From contig JAIVJI010000030.1 of NCBI GenBank assembly GCA_020200135.1, positions 23,483 through 87,482 on the forward strand: a stretch of DNA of 64,000 nt, in the 5' to 3' direction. This document shows, piece by piece, positions 16,729 through 28,234 of this stretch (positions are counted from its first letter, which is position 1; each line of letters starts with the position of its first letter). The notes beneath the pieces were generated by a model. It was not told the origin of the DNA. It worked only from the letters and a program-made list of their open reading frames with translations, and did not search any database. The translations under genes and the position numbers were made by a program. Source of the DNA: Acidobacteriota bacterium. Lineage in GTDB: Bacteria > Acidobacteriota > Blastocatellia > Pyrinomonadales > Pyrinomonadaceae.

Positions 16729-18744
16729 ATGACTGAAACAAAGACCGCGCGCCTTCTGGCGTTCGCCCTCGCCGCCACCCTCATCTCCGCCGGCTGCGCA
16801 CGGCGGGACATGAGCAACGAGTTCTTCGGCCAGCTGGAGCCGCCGCCGGGGCAGACGCTGCGCTACATCTCCGGCTCGGAGCCCGAGTCGCTCGACCCGC
16901 ACATGAGTTCGGGCCAGCCCGAGGCGCGGCTCGACATCGCGCTCTACGAAGGGCTGGTCGAGTACCACCCGAAGACGATGGAGCCGATTCCCGGCGTCGC
17001 CGAGCGCTGGGAGATCGACGAGGACGCGACCGAGTACGTCTTCTTCCTCCGCGGGAACGCAAAGTTCTCGAACGGCGACCCGATAACCGCGCACGACTTC
17101 GTCTACTCGTTCCGTCGCGGTCTCAAGCCGGAGCTGGCCTCGCGCGTCGCCTACATGGCCTACGAGCTGAAGTACGCCGAAGCCTATAACACACACGGCG
17201 CCTTCGTCCGCGACCCGAAGACGGGCCGCTTCCTGCCCGCCTCCGAGACCCCGAAGCCGGCCGAAGGGGGCGGGGAAGCGGGCGCGCAGCCTCAGCCCGC
17301 GAGTCCGGCGCCGCACGACGAGGAGTCGCTCCACCGCTCCGAACTCGGGAAGAAGGGCGAGGACGCCGCGCCCGATACCGAGTTTCACCGCTTCATACAC
17401 ACGCCCGAGCGTCTGGTCGTCCCGGCGGACGAGAAGGACAGGGCGAAGGCTTTGAAGGCCGACCCGAAGCTGGCCGCGCTCGTCGAGGGCAAGGAGTTCG
17501 TGCCCGTCAGGGCCGAAGACATCGGCGTCGAGGCCGTGGACGACCGCACGCTCCGGCTCACGCTGCGCCAGCCCGCGCCCTACTTCCTCGGGCTCATCCA
17601 GCACCAGTTCTTCCGCGTCATCCACGGGCCGACGGTCGAGCGCTTCGGCGTCAACTGGACGAAGCCGGGGAACATCGTCTCCAGCGGCTCGCACATGCTC
17701 GCAGAGCACAAGCCTTACAACCAGCTCGTCGTCGTCAAGAACCCGCACTACTGGGACGCGCCCAACGTCCGGCTGGAGACGATTTACTTCTACCCGCTCG
17801 AAGACAACACGACGATGATGAACCTCTACAAGGCGGGCGAGGTGGACGCGGTCTACAACCACACCGTCCCGGCCTCGTGGCTCAAGAGCGGCGTCCGCCA
17901 CGTCAAGGACTACATGGACGCGCCCGAGAACGTCTCGGAGTTCTACGTCATGAACACGCGCAAGGCCCCGATGAACGACGTGCGCGTCCGTAAGGCGTTC
18001 AACATGGCGGTGGACAAGCAGGCGCTCGCCGACTGGCGCGTCGTCGTCAAGCCGAGCTACTCGCTCGTCCCCGGCATCTTCCTCAAGTACCCGCGCCCGA
18101 AGGGCGACGGGTTCGACCCCGAGCGCGCCAAGCAGTTGCTCGCCGAGGCCGGCTACAAGGGCGCCGACGGCAAGTTCGACCCGAAGAAGTTCCCGACCTC
18201 GGAGGTCGAGATCAATTACAACACCAACGAGTCGAACCGCCAGATCGCCGAGTTCATACAGGCGCAGTGGAAGCAGAATCTGGGGATCACCGTCGCGCTC
18301 CGCAACACCGAGTGGAAGACCTACCTCCCGATGCGCTCGAAGCTCGAATACAAGGGGTTCGCGCGCGCCGGGTGGGTCGGCGACTACATGGACCCCTACA
18401 CCTACCTCAACCTCTACACGACGAAGGAGGGCGGCGACAACGGGACGGGCTGGTACGACCCGAAGTACGTCGCCAAGCTCAACGAGGCCAACCGCGAGCC
18501 GAACGAGGAGAGGCGGATGGCGCTGCTGGCCGAGGCCGAGAAGATGCTGCTCGAGGTGCAGCCCGTGCTCCCTCTCGTCATCCCGGCGACGAGCTGGATG
18601 AAGAAGCCCTACGTCAAGGGGCTCTACCCGAACCCGCAGACGCTGCACGCGTGGAAGTTCGTCTACATCGAGCACGACCGCTCGAAGTGGGACCAGCGGA
18701 TGCCCGACATGTCCACCGCCGACCTGGCCGAGCTCGGCCGGTAG
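16729..18744 (+). CDS. Peptide ABC transporter binding lipoprotein (SBP family 5), copy 2
   Basis: The ATG at 16729 is chosen because a lipoprotein signal follows at once (LLAFALAATLISAGC). The 671-residue protein has the family hallmarks SGSEPESLDPHMSSGQPEARL, NAKFSNGDPITAHDFVYSFRRG and NVRLETIYFYPLEDNTTMMNLYKAGEVDAV, with the C-terminal lobe ending in a YPNPQTLHAWKFVYIE block. It is longer than copy 1, with an inserted charged, Pro/Glu-rich segment around residues 170-225. It begins the block of four transporter genes at 18.76-23.1 kb and is probably their main binding protein. Confidence 0.93.
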   Translation: MTETKTARLLAFALAATLISAGCARRDMSNEFFGQLEPPPGQTLRYISGSEPESLDPHMSSGQPEARLDIALYEGLVEYHPKTMEPIPGVAERWEIDEDATEYVFFLRGNAKFSNGDPITAHDFVYSFRRGLKPELASRVAYMAYELKYAEAYNTHGAFVRDPKTGRFLPASETPKPAEGGGEAGAQPQPASPAPHDEESLHRSELGKKGEDAAPDTEFHRFIHTPERLVVPADEKDRAKALKADPKLAALVEGKEFVPVRAEDIGVEAVDDRTLRLTLRQPAPYFLGLIQHQFFRVIHGPTVERFGVNWTKPGNIVSSGSHMLAEHKPYNQLVVVKNPHYWDAPNVRLETIYFYPLEDNTTMMNLYKAGEVDAVYNHTVPASWLKSGVRHVKDYMDAPENVSEFYVMNTRKAPMNDVRVRKAFNMAVDKQALADWRVVVKPSYSLVPGIFLKYPRPKGDGFDPERAKQLLAEAGYKGADGKFDPKKFPTSEVEINYNTNESNRQIAEFIQAQWKQNLGITVALRNTEWKTYLPMRSKLEYKGFARAGWVGDYMDPYTYLNLYTTKEGGDNGTGWYDPKYVAKLNEANREPNEERRMALLAEAEKMLLEVQPVLPLVIPATSWMKKPYVKGLYPNPQTLHAWKFVYIEHDRSKWDQRMPDMSTADLAELGR

Positions 18745-18762
18745 CGAAGGAGTCGCCGAGAG

Positions 18763-19683
18763 ATGTTCCGCTTCATCGTCCGCCGCCTGATAGTGACCGT
18801 GCCGATGGTGCTCATCGTCATCAGCCTGACGTGGGCGCTCATCCGGCTCGCGCCCGGCAACTTCTACGAGGGCGAGAAGAAGCTGCCGGCCTCCATCGAG
18901 AAGAACATCCGCGCCAAGTACGGGCTCGACCAGCCGATGTACGTCCAGTACGGCCGGGTGATGGGGAACATCCTCCGGCTGGACTTCGGCAACTCGCTCC
19001 GCTACGAGAACGAGACGGTCAACGACATCCTCAAGCGCACCGTCCCCGTCTCGGCCGTCATCGGCTTCTGCGCCTACACGCTCGCGCTCGTCGTCGGCAT
19101 CACCTTCGGGACGCTGGCGGCGCTCAAGCAGAACTCGAAGCTCGACTACGCCTCGATGGGGCTGGCGATGCTCGGCATCTCGATGCCGAACTTCGTGCTC
19201 GGCCCCATCCTCGTCCTCGTCTTCTCGCTCTCGCTCTACTGGCTGCCGCCCGCGCGCTGGGGCGGATTCCCGAGCTGGAACATTCTGCTGCCGGTCATCA
19301 CGCTCTCGGCGGTCTACATGGCCTACATCGCGCGCCTAACGCGCGCAGGGATGCTCGAAGTGCTCCGCTCGGACTACATCCGCACGGCGCGCGCCAAGGG
19401 GCTGACCGAGCGTCAGGTGGTCATGCGCCACGCACTGCGCGGGGGATTGCTCCCGGTCGTCTCGTTCACGGGGCCGGCGCTCGCCATCCTCATCACGGGC
19501 ACGGTAGTCGTCGAGCGCATCTTCGCCCTGCCGGGTCTCGGCAACTACTTCATCAACGCGAACCTGAACCGCGACGAGCCGCTCATCCTCGGCATCGTCG
19601 CCTTCGCATCCATCCTCGTGCTGATTTTCAACCTGCTGGTTGACATCGCATACGGGTTTATAGACCCGCGCATACGCTACTGA
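18763..19683 (+). CDS. oppB: Peptide ABC transporter permease, OppB/DppB type
   Basis: The 306-residue inner-membrane protein begins MFRFIVRRLIVTVPMVLIVI, the typical OppB/DppB first helix, and has about six predicted membrane segments. The EAA loop that contacts the ATPases is seen in DYIRTARAKGLTERQVVMRHALRGGLLPV. The C-terminus YGFIDPRIRY is also typical. It starts 18 bp after the binding-protein stop and is followed by oppC after 18 bp, consistent with one transcript. Confidence 0.95.
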   Translation: MFRFIVRRLIVTVPMVLIVISLTWALIRLAPGNFYEGEKKLPASIEKNIRAKYGLDQPMYVQYGRVMGNILRLDFGNSLRYENETVNDILKRTVPVSAVIGFCAYTLALVVGITFGTLAALKQNSKLDYASMGLAMLGISMPNFVLGPILVLVFSLSLYWLPPARWGGFPSWNILLPVITLSAVYMAYIARLTRAGMLEVLRSDYIRTARAKGLTERQVVMRHALRGGLLPVVSFTGPALAILITGTVVVERIFALPGLGNYFINANLNRDEPLILGIVAFASILVLIFNLLVDIAYGFIDPRIRY

Positions 19684-19701
19684 AGCTACGCTAATGAAGC
19701 C

Positions 19702-20817
19702 ATGACCGAAGACAGGACACCGCAGGTGCCGACCGAAGAGGGGCGTTCGACTGAGCCGCACGGCTCGGGTCAGCCCGCGCTGACGCCGCGCGGCACGCCC
19801 CAGTCGCCCCCCGTCAGCACGCGGCGCGGCGACGAGATTCACGCCTTCCCAGAGATGGCCGTCGGCGAGGGCGACGTGCGCACCGTCGATGAGGACGCGC
19901 GCGCCGTCTCGGGCACGTCGCTCTGGAAGGACGCGTGGCGGCGCCTGCTGCGGAACCGGCTGGCGGTCTTCGGGATGGTCGTCGTCATCCTCATCATCGT
20001 CTCGGTCATCGTCGGCCCGCCCCTCATCAAGGCCGCGACCGGCTTCCAGTACGACACCATGCCCGGCGACTCGAAGCTGACGCAGTCGTTCCCGCCCTTC
20101 AGCTCGCCCGACGGGCAGTTCTCCGCGACGCACCCGATGGGGACGGACAGCGCGGGGCGCGACATGCTGGCGCGCGTGCTCCAGGGCGGTCGCATCTCGC
20201 TGATGGTCGCGGTGATCTCGACCTTCGTCTCGCTGCTCATCGGGATCACGTGGGGCGCGACGGCCGGCTACCTCGGCGGCAAGGCCGACGACGTGATGAT
20301 GAGAATCGTGGACGTGCTCTACGCGATTCCGTACATGATGGTCGTCATCGTGCTGCTGGCCTTCTTCGGCGGGCGCTCGCCCTTGCAGCAGATATTCCTG
20401 CTCTTCGCCGCGCTCGGCGCGGTCTCGTGGCTGACGATGGCGCGCATCGTGCGCGGGCAGATCATCTCGCTCAAGAACCAGGAGTTCGTCCTGGCGGCGC
20501 GCGCCACCGGCGTCTCGACGCCGAAGATAATCTTCCGCCACCTCGTCCCCAACGCGCTCGGGCCGGTCATCGTCTACGCGACGCTGACCATCCCTTCGGT
20601 GATGTTGCAGGAGGCGTTCCTCTCGTTCCTCGGCCTCGGCGTCCAGGCGCCGTACGCATCGTGGGGGAGCCTCGCGCAGGAGGGCATCCAGAACATCGCG
20701 GTCTTCCCGTGGCAGCTCATCTTCCCCGGCGTGACGATGGCGCTGACCCTCTTCTCGCTCAACTTCCTCGGCGACGGCCTGCGCGACGCGCTCGACCCGC
20801 AGATGAGGAAATTCTAG
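19702..20817 (+). CDS. oppC: Peptide ABC transporter permease, OppC/DppC type
   Basis: The second permease partner carries a long hydrophilic N-terminal extension of about 70 residues. This is followed by SLWKDAWRRLLRNRLAVFGMVVV, where the first membrane helix begins. Further landmarks are HPMGTDSAGRDMLARVLQGGRISL and the EAA-loop block EFVLAARATGVSTPKIIFRHLVPNALGP, with GDGLRDALDPQMRKF at the end. At 371 residues it is longer than most family members because of the N-terminal tail, whose purpose is unknown. It overlaps or abuts oppD (stop and next ATG 1 bp apart). Confidence 0.95.
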   Translation: MTEDRTPQVPTEEGRSTEPHGSGQPALTPRGTPQSPPVSTRRGDEIHAFPEMAVGEGDVRTVDEDARAVSGTSLWKDAWRRLLRNRLAVFGMVVVILIIVSVIVGPPLIKAATGFQYDTMPGDSKLTQSFPPFSSPDGQFSATHPMGTDSAGRDMLARVLQGGRISLMVAVISTFVSLLIGITWGATAGYLGGKADDVMMRIVDVLYAIPYMMVVIVLLAFFGGRSPLQQIFLLFAALGAVSWLTMARIVRGQIISLKNQEFVLAARATGVSTPKIIFRHLVPNALGPVIVYATLTIPSVMLQEAFLSFLGLGVQAPYASWGSLAQEGIQNIAVFPWQLIFPGVTMALTLFSLNFLGDGLRDALDPQMRKF

Positions 20818-20818
20818 G

Positions 20819-23103
<2,285 letters not shown>

Positions 23104-23194
23104 AATTCCCCCGGCATTAGGTGTTTAAACAGGGGAGACGAGGGTTCCGCGCCATTTTTTGCGTGCAGCCGTGGACGCGGCTCCCTGAAATCCC

Positions 23195-23224
23195 TTGTCT
23201 TGTTGCCGTGCGGGCAAATATACT
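23195..23224 (+). promoter_or_regulatory. Likely promoter for the signalling cluster
   Basis: TTGTCT (23195-23200) and TATACT (23219-23224) are separated by 18 bp in the 268-bp gap between oppF and the PocR-GAF gene, about 150 bp upstream of the ATG at 23372. Both hexamers are close to the sigma-70 consensus, and no other good pair is seen in the gap. Confidence 0.55.
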
Positions 23225-23371
23225 GCGGTCGGAAGGGCGGGCGACGCCGTCCGAGCGTCGTCGTCGGCTCTGAGAGATTCAGCCTGCTCCCGACGGGCCG
23301 CCCGTCCGCTCACGCAGTCGAACCTCCCACCGCCAGTAATTCGAGTCCGAAAGATTGTGCCGCGACAGCTG

Positions 23372-25526
23372 ATGGACAACACCACCCCGCCCCCAGTGGG
23401 TGCTGCCCAGAGCGAGACTTCCGCCGTGCTGCCACACGGCTGGGCGGAGGTGCAGGAGGGGCTCGCCTACTCGACGGGGCTCTCGCTGCTGCTCGTCGAG
23501 GGGCGACAGCCGCCCGCGCTCGCGGTCGCAAATAACAATTCCATCTGCCACGCCTTCCAGTCTTCGCCCGCGCACGCCAAACTCTGCCAGCCCGACTGCG
23601 GCGAGGCTTTCTTCCGCGCCGAGGGGGCCGGGCGCTCAGTCCAGTATCGCTGCCACGCGGGGCTCCACTGCTTCGCCGCGCCGGTCGAGCTTGAGGCCGG
23701 CCGCCGCTCGGCCGTCATCGGCGGGCGCGCCTTCCTGCGCGTCTCTGATTACCGCGCGCTCGCCGAGCGCATACGCGCGGGCGACCTCGCCGACCTCCTC
23801 TCGGCCGACCTCTTCTCCAACGTCATCTTCGCCTCGCGCCAGGACCTCGACGAGCTGGCCGCCCGCGTCACCGAGGCGGCCGAGTCGTTCGCCGCGCGTC
23901 AGCGCAAGAAGGGGGCCGACGCGCCCGCCCCGAAGCGCGCGGGCGTGCAGGTGCGGCCGGCCGTGGGCCCGGACGGCATCGCGGCGGAGCTGGTCACCAA
24001 CGTCTCGGACGAGCCGGCGACGGCGACCGCCACCAACGGCCATCACAGGCCCGAGCCGCCGGCCGAGTCGAGCGCCGCCGCCGACAACGTCCTCGAAAAG
24101 ACTGCCAACGCGAACCGCGCCGAGCCCATTTCGCCGCCGGCAGCGTTGGACTTTACCGCGCCCGGCGTTTTGAAAGCCGGCGTGAGGGACGAGTCTCACG
24201 ACACCTTGGCGCGGAGGCCGCAGCCGGGAGGCGGGTCGCTTGAGGACGCGTGCCGCAAGGTCGTCGGGACGCTTACCGGGGACTACGGCGTCGAGTCGGT
24301 CGCGCTCCTGCTCCGCAACGAAGACGCCTTCTACCCGACGTGCGTCACGGGCATGTTCGAGCGCCGGCCGCCGCGCGTCGCGCTCAAGCCCAAGGAGATA
24401 AAGCTCCTGCTCGCGGCGACGAAGGGCGACTCGCTCGCCGTCCCCGCCGGCGGCCGCACCTCGTCCAAGCACGAGGAGGCGGTGGAGCTTTTCCCGCTCG
24501 TCGTCGGCGAAGAGATAAAGGGCGCGCTCCTCGTCGGGGACAGCGGCCTGAGCGAGGAGCAGCGTCGCTCGCTCGCAGCCTTCTGCCGCGACATCGCGAT
24601 GCCTTTGGAGCTGAGCCGCCTGCGCGAAGAGCTTGAGCGCCGCGTCCGCGCGGCGACGCACCTGCGCGCCTTCACCGAGGTCGTCAACTCCGCGCGCCCG
24701 GAGGACGCCTACACGACCATCCTCCGCCACTCGGCCGAGCTTCTGAAGGCCGAGCGCGGCTCGCTGCTCCTCTTCGACGAGCGCGCCGGCCAGTTGTCGG
24801 TCAAGGCGGCGGTCGGCCCCCGCGCCGACGTGACGCTGGGCGAGGGCGTGCGGCTCGGGGAGGGGGTCTCGGGGACAGTCCTGCGCGAGGGGCGACCGGC
24901 GGTCGTGCGCGACGTGTCGAAGGTCGCGGGCTGGAACGCCGCTTCGACTTCGGAACGCAACTACAAGACGAAGTCTTTCATCAGCTACCCGATCACCATC
25001 GGCGGGCGCAAGGTCGGCGTCCTGAACGTGACGGACAAGGCGGGCGGCGGCGCGTACGACGAGGGTGGACATCGACGACTTCAAGACCTACAACGACACG
25101 CACGGCCACCAGGCGGGCGACCTCGCGCTGGAGATGGTCGCGCAGTGTCTGAAGACGGCGCTGCGCTCGGCGGACGTGGCGGCGCGCTACGGCGGCGAGG
25201 AGTTCAGCATCCTCCTGCCGCAGTCCGGCATGGCCGAGGCGCGCACCATCGGCGAGCGCATCCGCGGCCGCATCGAGCGGACGAAGTTCCCGCACGGCGA
25301 GGGGCAGCCGACCGGCGCCGTCACCGTCTCCATCGGCGTCTCTTCGTTCGGCGCCGAACTGGACACGCCGGCCGAGATCATCTACGCCGCCGACCAGGCG
25401 CTCTACGCCGCGAAGGCGCGCGGCAAGAACTGCATCGAGTCTTACGAGCCGAAGCGGCGGAAGAAGTCCGAGACCGGCGAGCCCAAGCCCGACAAGTCAA
25501 ATACGGGGGAGGGCGGCAAGGGCTAG
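23372..25526 (+). CDS. PocR-GAF-GGDEF diguanylate cyclase, internal block lost
   Basis: The protein begins with a PocR-type sensory domain (residues about 20-160) with a Cys pattern at 59, 72, 76, 94 and 100. A linker and GAF-like regions follow (to about residue 560, ending VGVLNVTDKAGGGAYDE). The reading frame then changes at about 25061-25066. The new frame starts VDIDDFKTYNDTHGHQAGD and contains RYGGEEFSILLP, a GGEEF active-site motif for c-di-GMP synthesis. The GAF end and the start of the GGDEF domain (DPLTGLLNRR-like block) are missing, so about 60-70 codons seem to be absent. In the given sequence the protein cannot be made as one chain. Neighbours point to a c-di-GMP and partner-switching circuit. 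Confidence 0.82.
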
Positions 25527-25537
25527 AGTCGCACGCG

Positions 25538-27805
25538 ATGCCTGTGAAGACGCCAAAGCAGAGGCGCGTGCTGGCGCGCACCCCGCCCGACTCCTTCGTC
25601 GGGCGCGGCGAGCAGCTGCGCGAGATCGTCGCGCTCGGCTCGCCGCGGGCCGCGCACGCGGGCGTCCTCCTCTTCGCGGCGCCGCAGTCGGGCGTCACGG
25701 AACTCCTCCGCCAGTCCTTCGACGAGCTGTTCCGCCAGCGCGGCGGCCCGGCCCCCGTCTACTTCGCCTTCTCACGCTCGGACGCCGCCGTGACCGCCGC
25801 CGCGCGCCGCTTCCTCCAGACCTTCCTCACGCAGGTGGTCGCGCACCGCCGCGACGACCCCGCGCTCGTCTCGGCCACGCCGACCATGCGCACGCTCCTC
25901 GAACTGGCAGCGCCGCAGGATTACGAGTGGGTCGAGCGACTCATACAGGACTTCGAGCGCGCGCAGGGCGAGACGGACGAGCGCGCTCTAGTCCGCCTGT
26001 GCCTCGGCGCGCCGCAGCAGGCCGCCGCCCGCGGCGTCCGCACCGTCGTCCTGCTCGACGACGTTCACCTCGCCGAGCGTCTGCGCGGCGAGGTCGCGCT
26101 CGCGCCGCTCGTGGCTCAGGCCGCGGGGCAGTCGGGCGTGCCCTTCGTCGTCGCCGGCCCGCGCCGGCGCCTGCTCGACCTCCTCAACGGCGCCGCGCAA
26201 CTGCCACCGCTCGACGACTTCCGCAAGCTCAACCTCGACCGTCTGAAGGAGTCGGACGCGAGCGCCTTCGTCGAAGGGCTCGCGCGGCGCCACGGCGTCG
26301 AGGTCAACGACGAGACGCGCGACCTCGTCGTCCAACAGCTCGAAGCGAGCCCGTACCTCATCGGCGCGCTGCTCGAAGCGGCGCGCGCCGCGGGGACGAG
26401 TCTCAACAGCTTCCGCGACTTCCAGAGCCTCTACGTGGACGAGCTCCTCGGGGGCCGCGTCCAGCGGCGCTACAACTCGGTGCTCGAAGAGATAGCGCCG
26501 TCGCTCACCTTGAGGCGCGCTCTGCTCCGTGTGCTCTACGAGTCGGTGTCGGGCGCGGGAGGTAAGGCGCCGGCCGAGGCGTGGATGAAGCGGCTGGGCG
26601 TGGACGCGGTCGAGTTCGAGCGCGCGATGCGCCTGCTCCACATGCACGAGCTGGCGAGCTTCCACGCCACCTACGTCGAGACGACGCCGACCGCCGTCTG
26701 GCGCGACTTCATCGAGTCCAGCTACCGGCTCCAGGTCGCGGCCGAGCCGCGCGCGCTCGTCGTCGCCGACACGCTGGTCGAGGCTTTGAAGCGCGCGCCG
26801 CGCACGATGGCGCGCCACTACCGGCGCGAAGCCGCGCTGGGCTTAGGCGAGCTGATGCGCGGCTTCAACTTCGAGAGCGTGCCCGCGAGCCTTCTCAACT
26901 ACGAGCGCTACGCGCGGATGTACAGGGGGCTTCCGCGCGACGAGGCGGCTTTGCAGCTCGAGGCCGAGTCAGACACCGTCCAGCTCCCGCAGATCGTCCA
27001 CGCCGCGAGCTGCGCCTCGTTCCACCCGCCGATGCGCCAGTTCTGCGACGAGGAGCGTTGTTCGGTCGCGCACGGGTTCGAGTCGGGCGAGTACGCCGAA
27101 GGCGTCGAGGTGGTCTGGGTCGCCGCCGAGGTCGAGTCGAAGCTCGAGGCGGGGCGCGCGCTGACGGGGCTGTGGCTCGACCGGCTGGAGCAGGTCGCGC
27201 AGTCGTGCGGCTTCGAGCGGGTGCGCTACTGGCTCGTCGCGCGCGCGGGGTTCTCGGCCGAGGCGGCGGAGCTGCTGGCCGAGCGCGAGGCGTTCGGCTC
27301 GTCCGGCGAGCAGCTCGAACTGCTCCGCTCGCGTCTGTCGGGCGCACCCGGCCGGGGGGCGGGCGGCGACATTTCGGCCGACGAGTTCGCCATCGAGCTG
27401 CCGATGAGCGAGGACACCGAGCTGGTCGCGGCGCACACGGTCGAGCAGATAGCGCGCCGGATGGAGTTCCAGCCCGAGGACATCAACAAGATCAAGCACG
27501 CGCTCATCGAGGCGTGCATCAACGCCTCGGAGCACTCCCTGAGCACCGAGCGAAAAATCTATAACCGCTTTCGGGTCGAAGGTGATAAATTAGTCATCAC
27601 AGTGTCCAGCCGCGGGCTCTCCCTGCCCGCCAGCGTCGCCGAGAACGGCGCCGCGTCCGCCGACCGGAACGGCAGCGTCGCCGAGGGCGCGAAGGGGCGT
27701 AGGGGCTGGGGACTGAAACTCATCCGCACGCTGATGGACGACGTGGAGTTCGAGCGCGTCGACGACGGCACCCGACTACGGATGACGAAATATCTTCGCA
27801 AATAA
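25538..27805 (+). CDS. AAA-like ATPase fused to RsbW-type anti-sigma kinase domain
   Basis: The 755-residue protein starts with an orc1/STAND-like ATPase region: FVGRGEQLREIVALGS, then a P-loop position reading LLFAAPQSGVTELL that lacks the usual Lys, and a Walker B-like VVLLDDVHLAE. A middle helical region follows. The last about 150 residues form a GHKL ATPase of the RsbW/SpoIIAB type: KIKHALIEACINASEHS (N-box) and GWGLKLIRTLMDDVEF (G-box). That family phosphorylates a STAS-domain antagonist, and such a gene lies 19 bp downstream. It is probably a sensing ATPase controlling a partner switch. The ATG at 25538 is chosen as the first Met after the cyclase stop. Confidence 0.82.
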   Translation: MPVKTPKQRRVLARTPPDSFVGRGEQLREIVALGSPRAAHAGVLLFAAPQSGVTELLRQSFDELFRQRGGPAPVYFAFSRSDAAVTAAARRFLQTFLTQVVAHRRDDPALVSATPTMRTLLELAAPQDYEWVERLIQDFERAQGETDERALVRLCLGAPQQAAARGVRTVVLLDDVHLAERLRGEVALAPLVAQAAGQSGVPFVVAGPRRRLLDLLNGAAQLPPLDDFRKLNLDRLKESDASAFVEGLARRHGVEVNDETRDLVVQQLEASPYLIGALLEAARAAGTSLNSFRDFQSLYVDELLGGRVQRRYNSVLEEIAPSLTLRRALLRVLYESVSGAGGKAPAEAWMKRLGVDAVEFERAMRLLHMHELASFHATYVETTPTAVWRDFIESSYRLQVAAEPRALVVADTLVEALKRAPRTMARHYRREAALGLGELMRGFNFESVPASLLNYERYARMYRGLPRDEAALQLEAESDTVQLPQIVHAASCASFHPPMRQFCDEERCSVAHGFESGEYAEGVEVVWVAAEVESKLEAGRALTGLWLDRLEQVAQSCGFERVRYWLVARAGFSAEAAELLAEREAFGSSGEQLELLRSRLSGAPGRGAGGDISADEFAIELPMSEDTELVAAHTVEQIARRMEFQPEDINKIKHALIEACINASEHSLSTERKIYNRFRVEGDKLVITVSSRGLSLPASVAENGAASADRNGSVAEGAKGRRGWGLKLIRTLMDDVEFERVDDGTRLRMTKYLRK

Positions 27806-27824
27806 GAAGGGGAGAGCTGACCGC

Positions 27825-28205
27825 ATGTCAGAGCCACTCGCCGAGCCCACGACCGCGCAGGCCGTCGTGGACGTCGCGGTCGTCTACGCGGGCGACTACG
27901 TCAACAAGATGAGCGGCCAGCGCATCGAGCGCGAGTGCCTGACGCGGATGGAGCGCGGCTGCCGAGCGCTGGTCATCAACTTCCAGGACACCGAGCTAGT
28001 CAACAGCATCGGCGTCTCGATACTTCTGGGAGTCATCGACGCGGCCGAGCAGAGCGGCACGCGCCTGGCCTTCTCCAACGTGAGCGTCCACACGCTCAAG
28101 CTCTTCGAGCTGCTGGGTCTGACCCGGCTGGTCGTCCTCGCCGACAGCGAGGAGGCCGCGCTCGCCACGCTCGAAGAATTTTCGGCGACACCCCCCGGAC
28201 ATTGA
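27825..28205 (+). CDS. STAS-domain anti-sigma factor antagonist
   Basis: The 126-residue protein is a single STAS domain. The segment ALVINFQDTELVNSIGVSILLGVIDAAE includes Ser61, in the place where SpoIIAA/RsbV carry the phosphorylated serine; the usual DSSG is NSIG here. It would be the substrate of the RsbW-like domain encoded just upstream. Binding switches by phosphorylation and controls a sigma factor or an effector. No sigma factor gene is visible in the window, so the output of this switch is unknown. Confidence 0.88.
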   Translation: MSEPLAEPTTAQAVVDVAVVYAGDYVNKMSGQRIERECLTRMERGCRALVINFQDTELVNSIGVSILLGVIDAAEQSGTRLAFSNVSVHTLKLFELLGLTRLVVLADSEEAALATLEEFSATPPGH

Positions 28206-28234
28206 CCAGCCACACAGGGAAGACACAAGGGTAG

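Noticed and set aside
16588..18675. Very long minus-strand open frame opposite the second binding-protein gene
   Set aside because: Antisense shadow of a clear lipoprotein gene; no ribosome-binding site or domain.
23195..27805. A 1,536-codon continuous open frame that joins the PocR-GAF protein to the ATPase-kinase
   Set aside because: After the change near 25063 this frame encodes Arg/Ala-rich nonsense, while the GGDEF domain is read in another frame. The join to the ATPase gene is an accident of the missing bases and GC-rich code.
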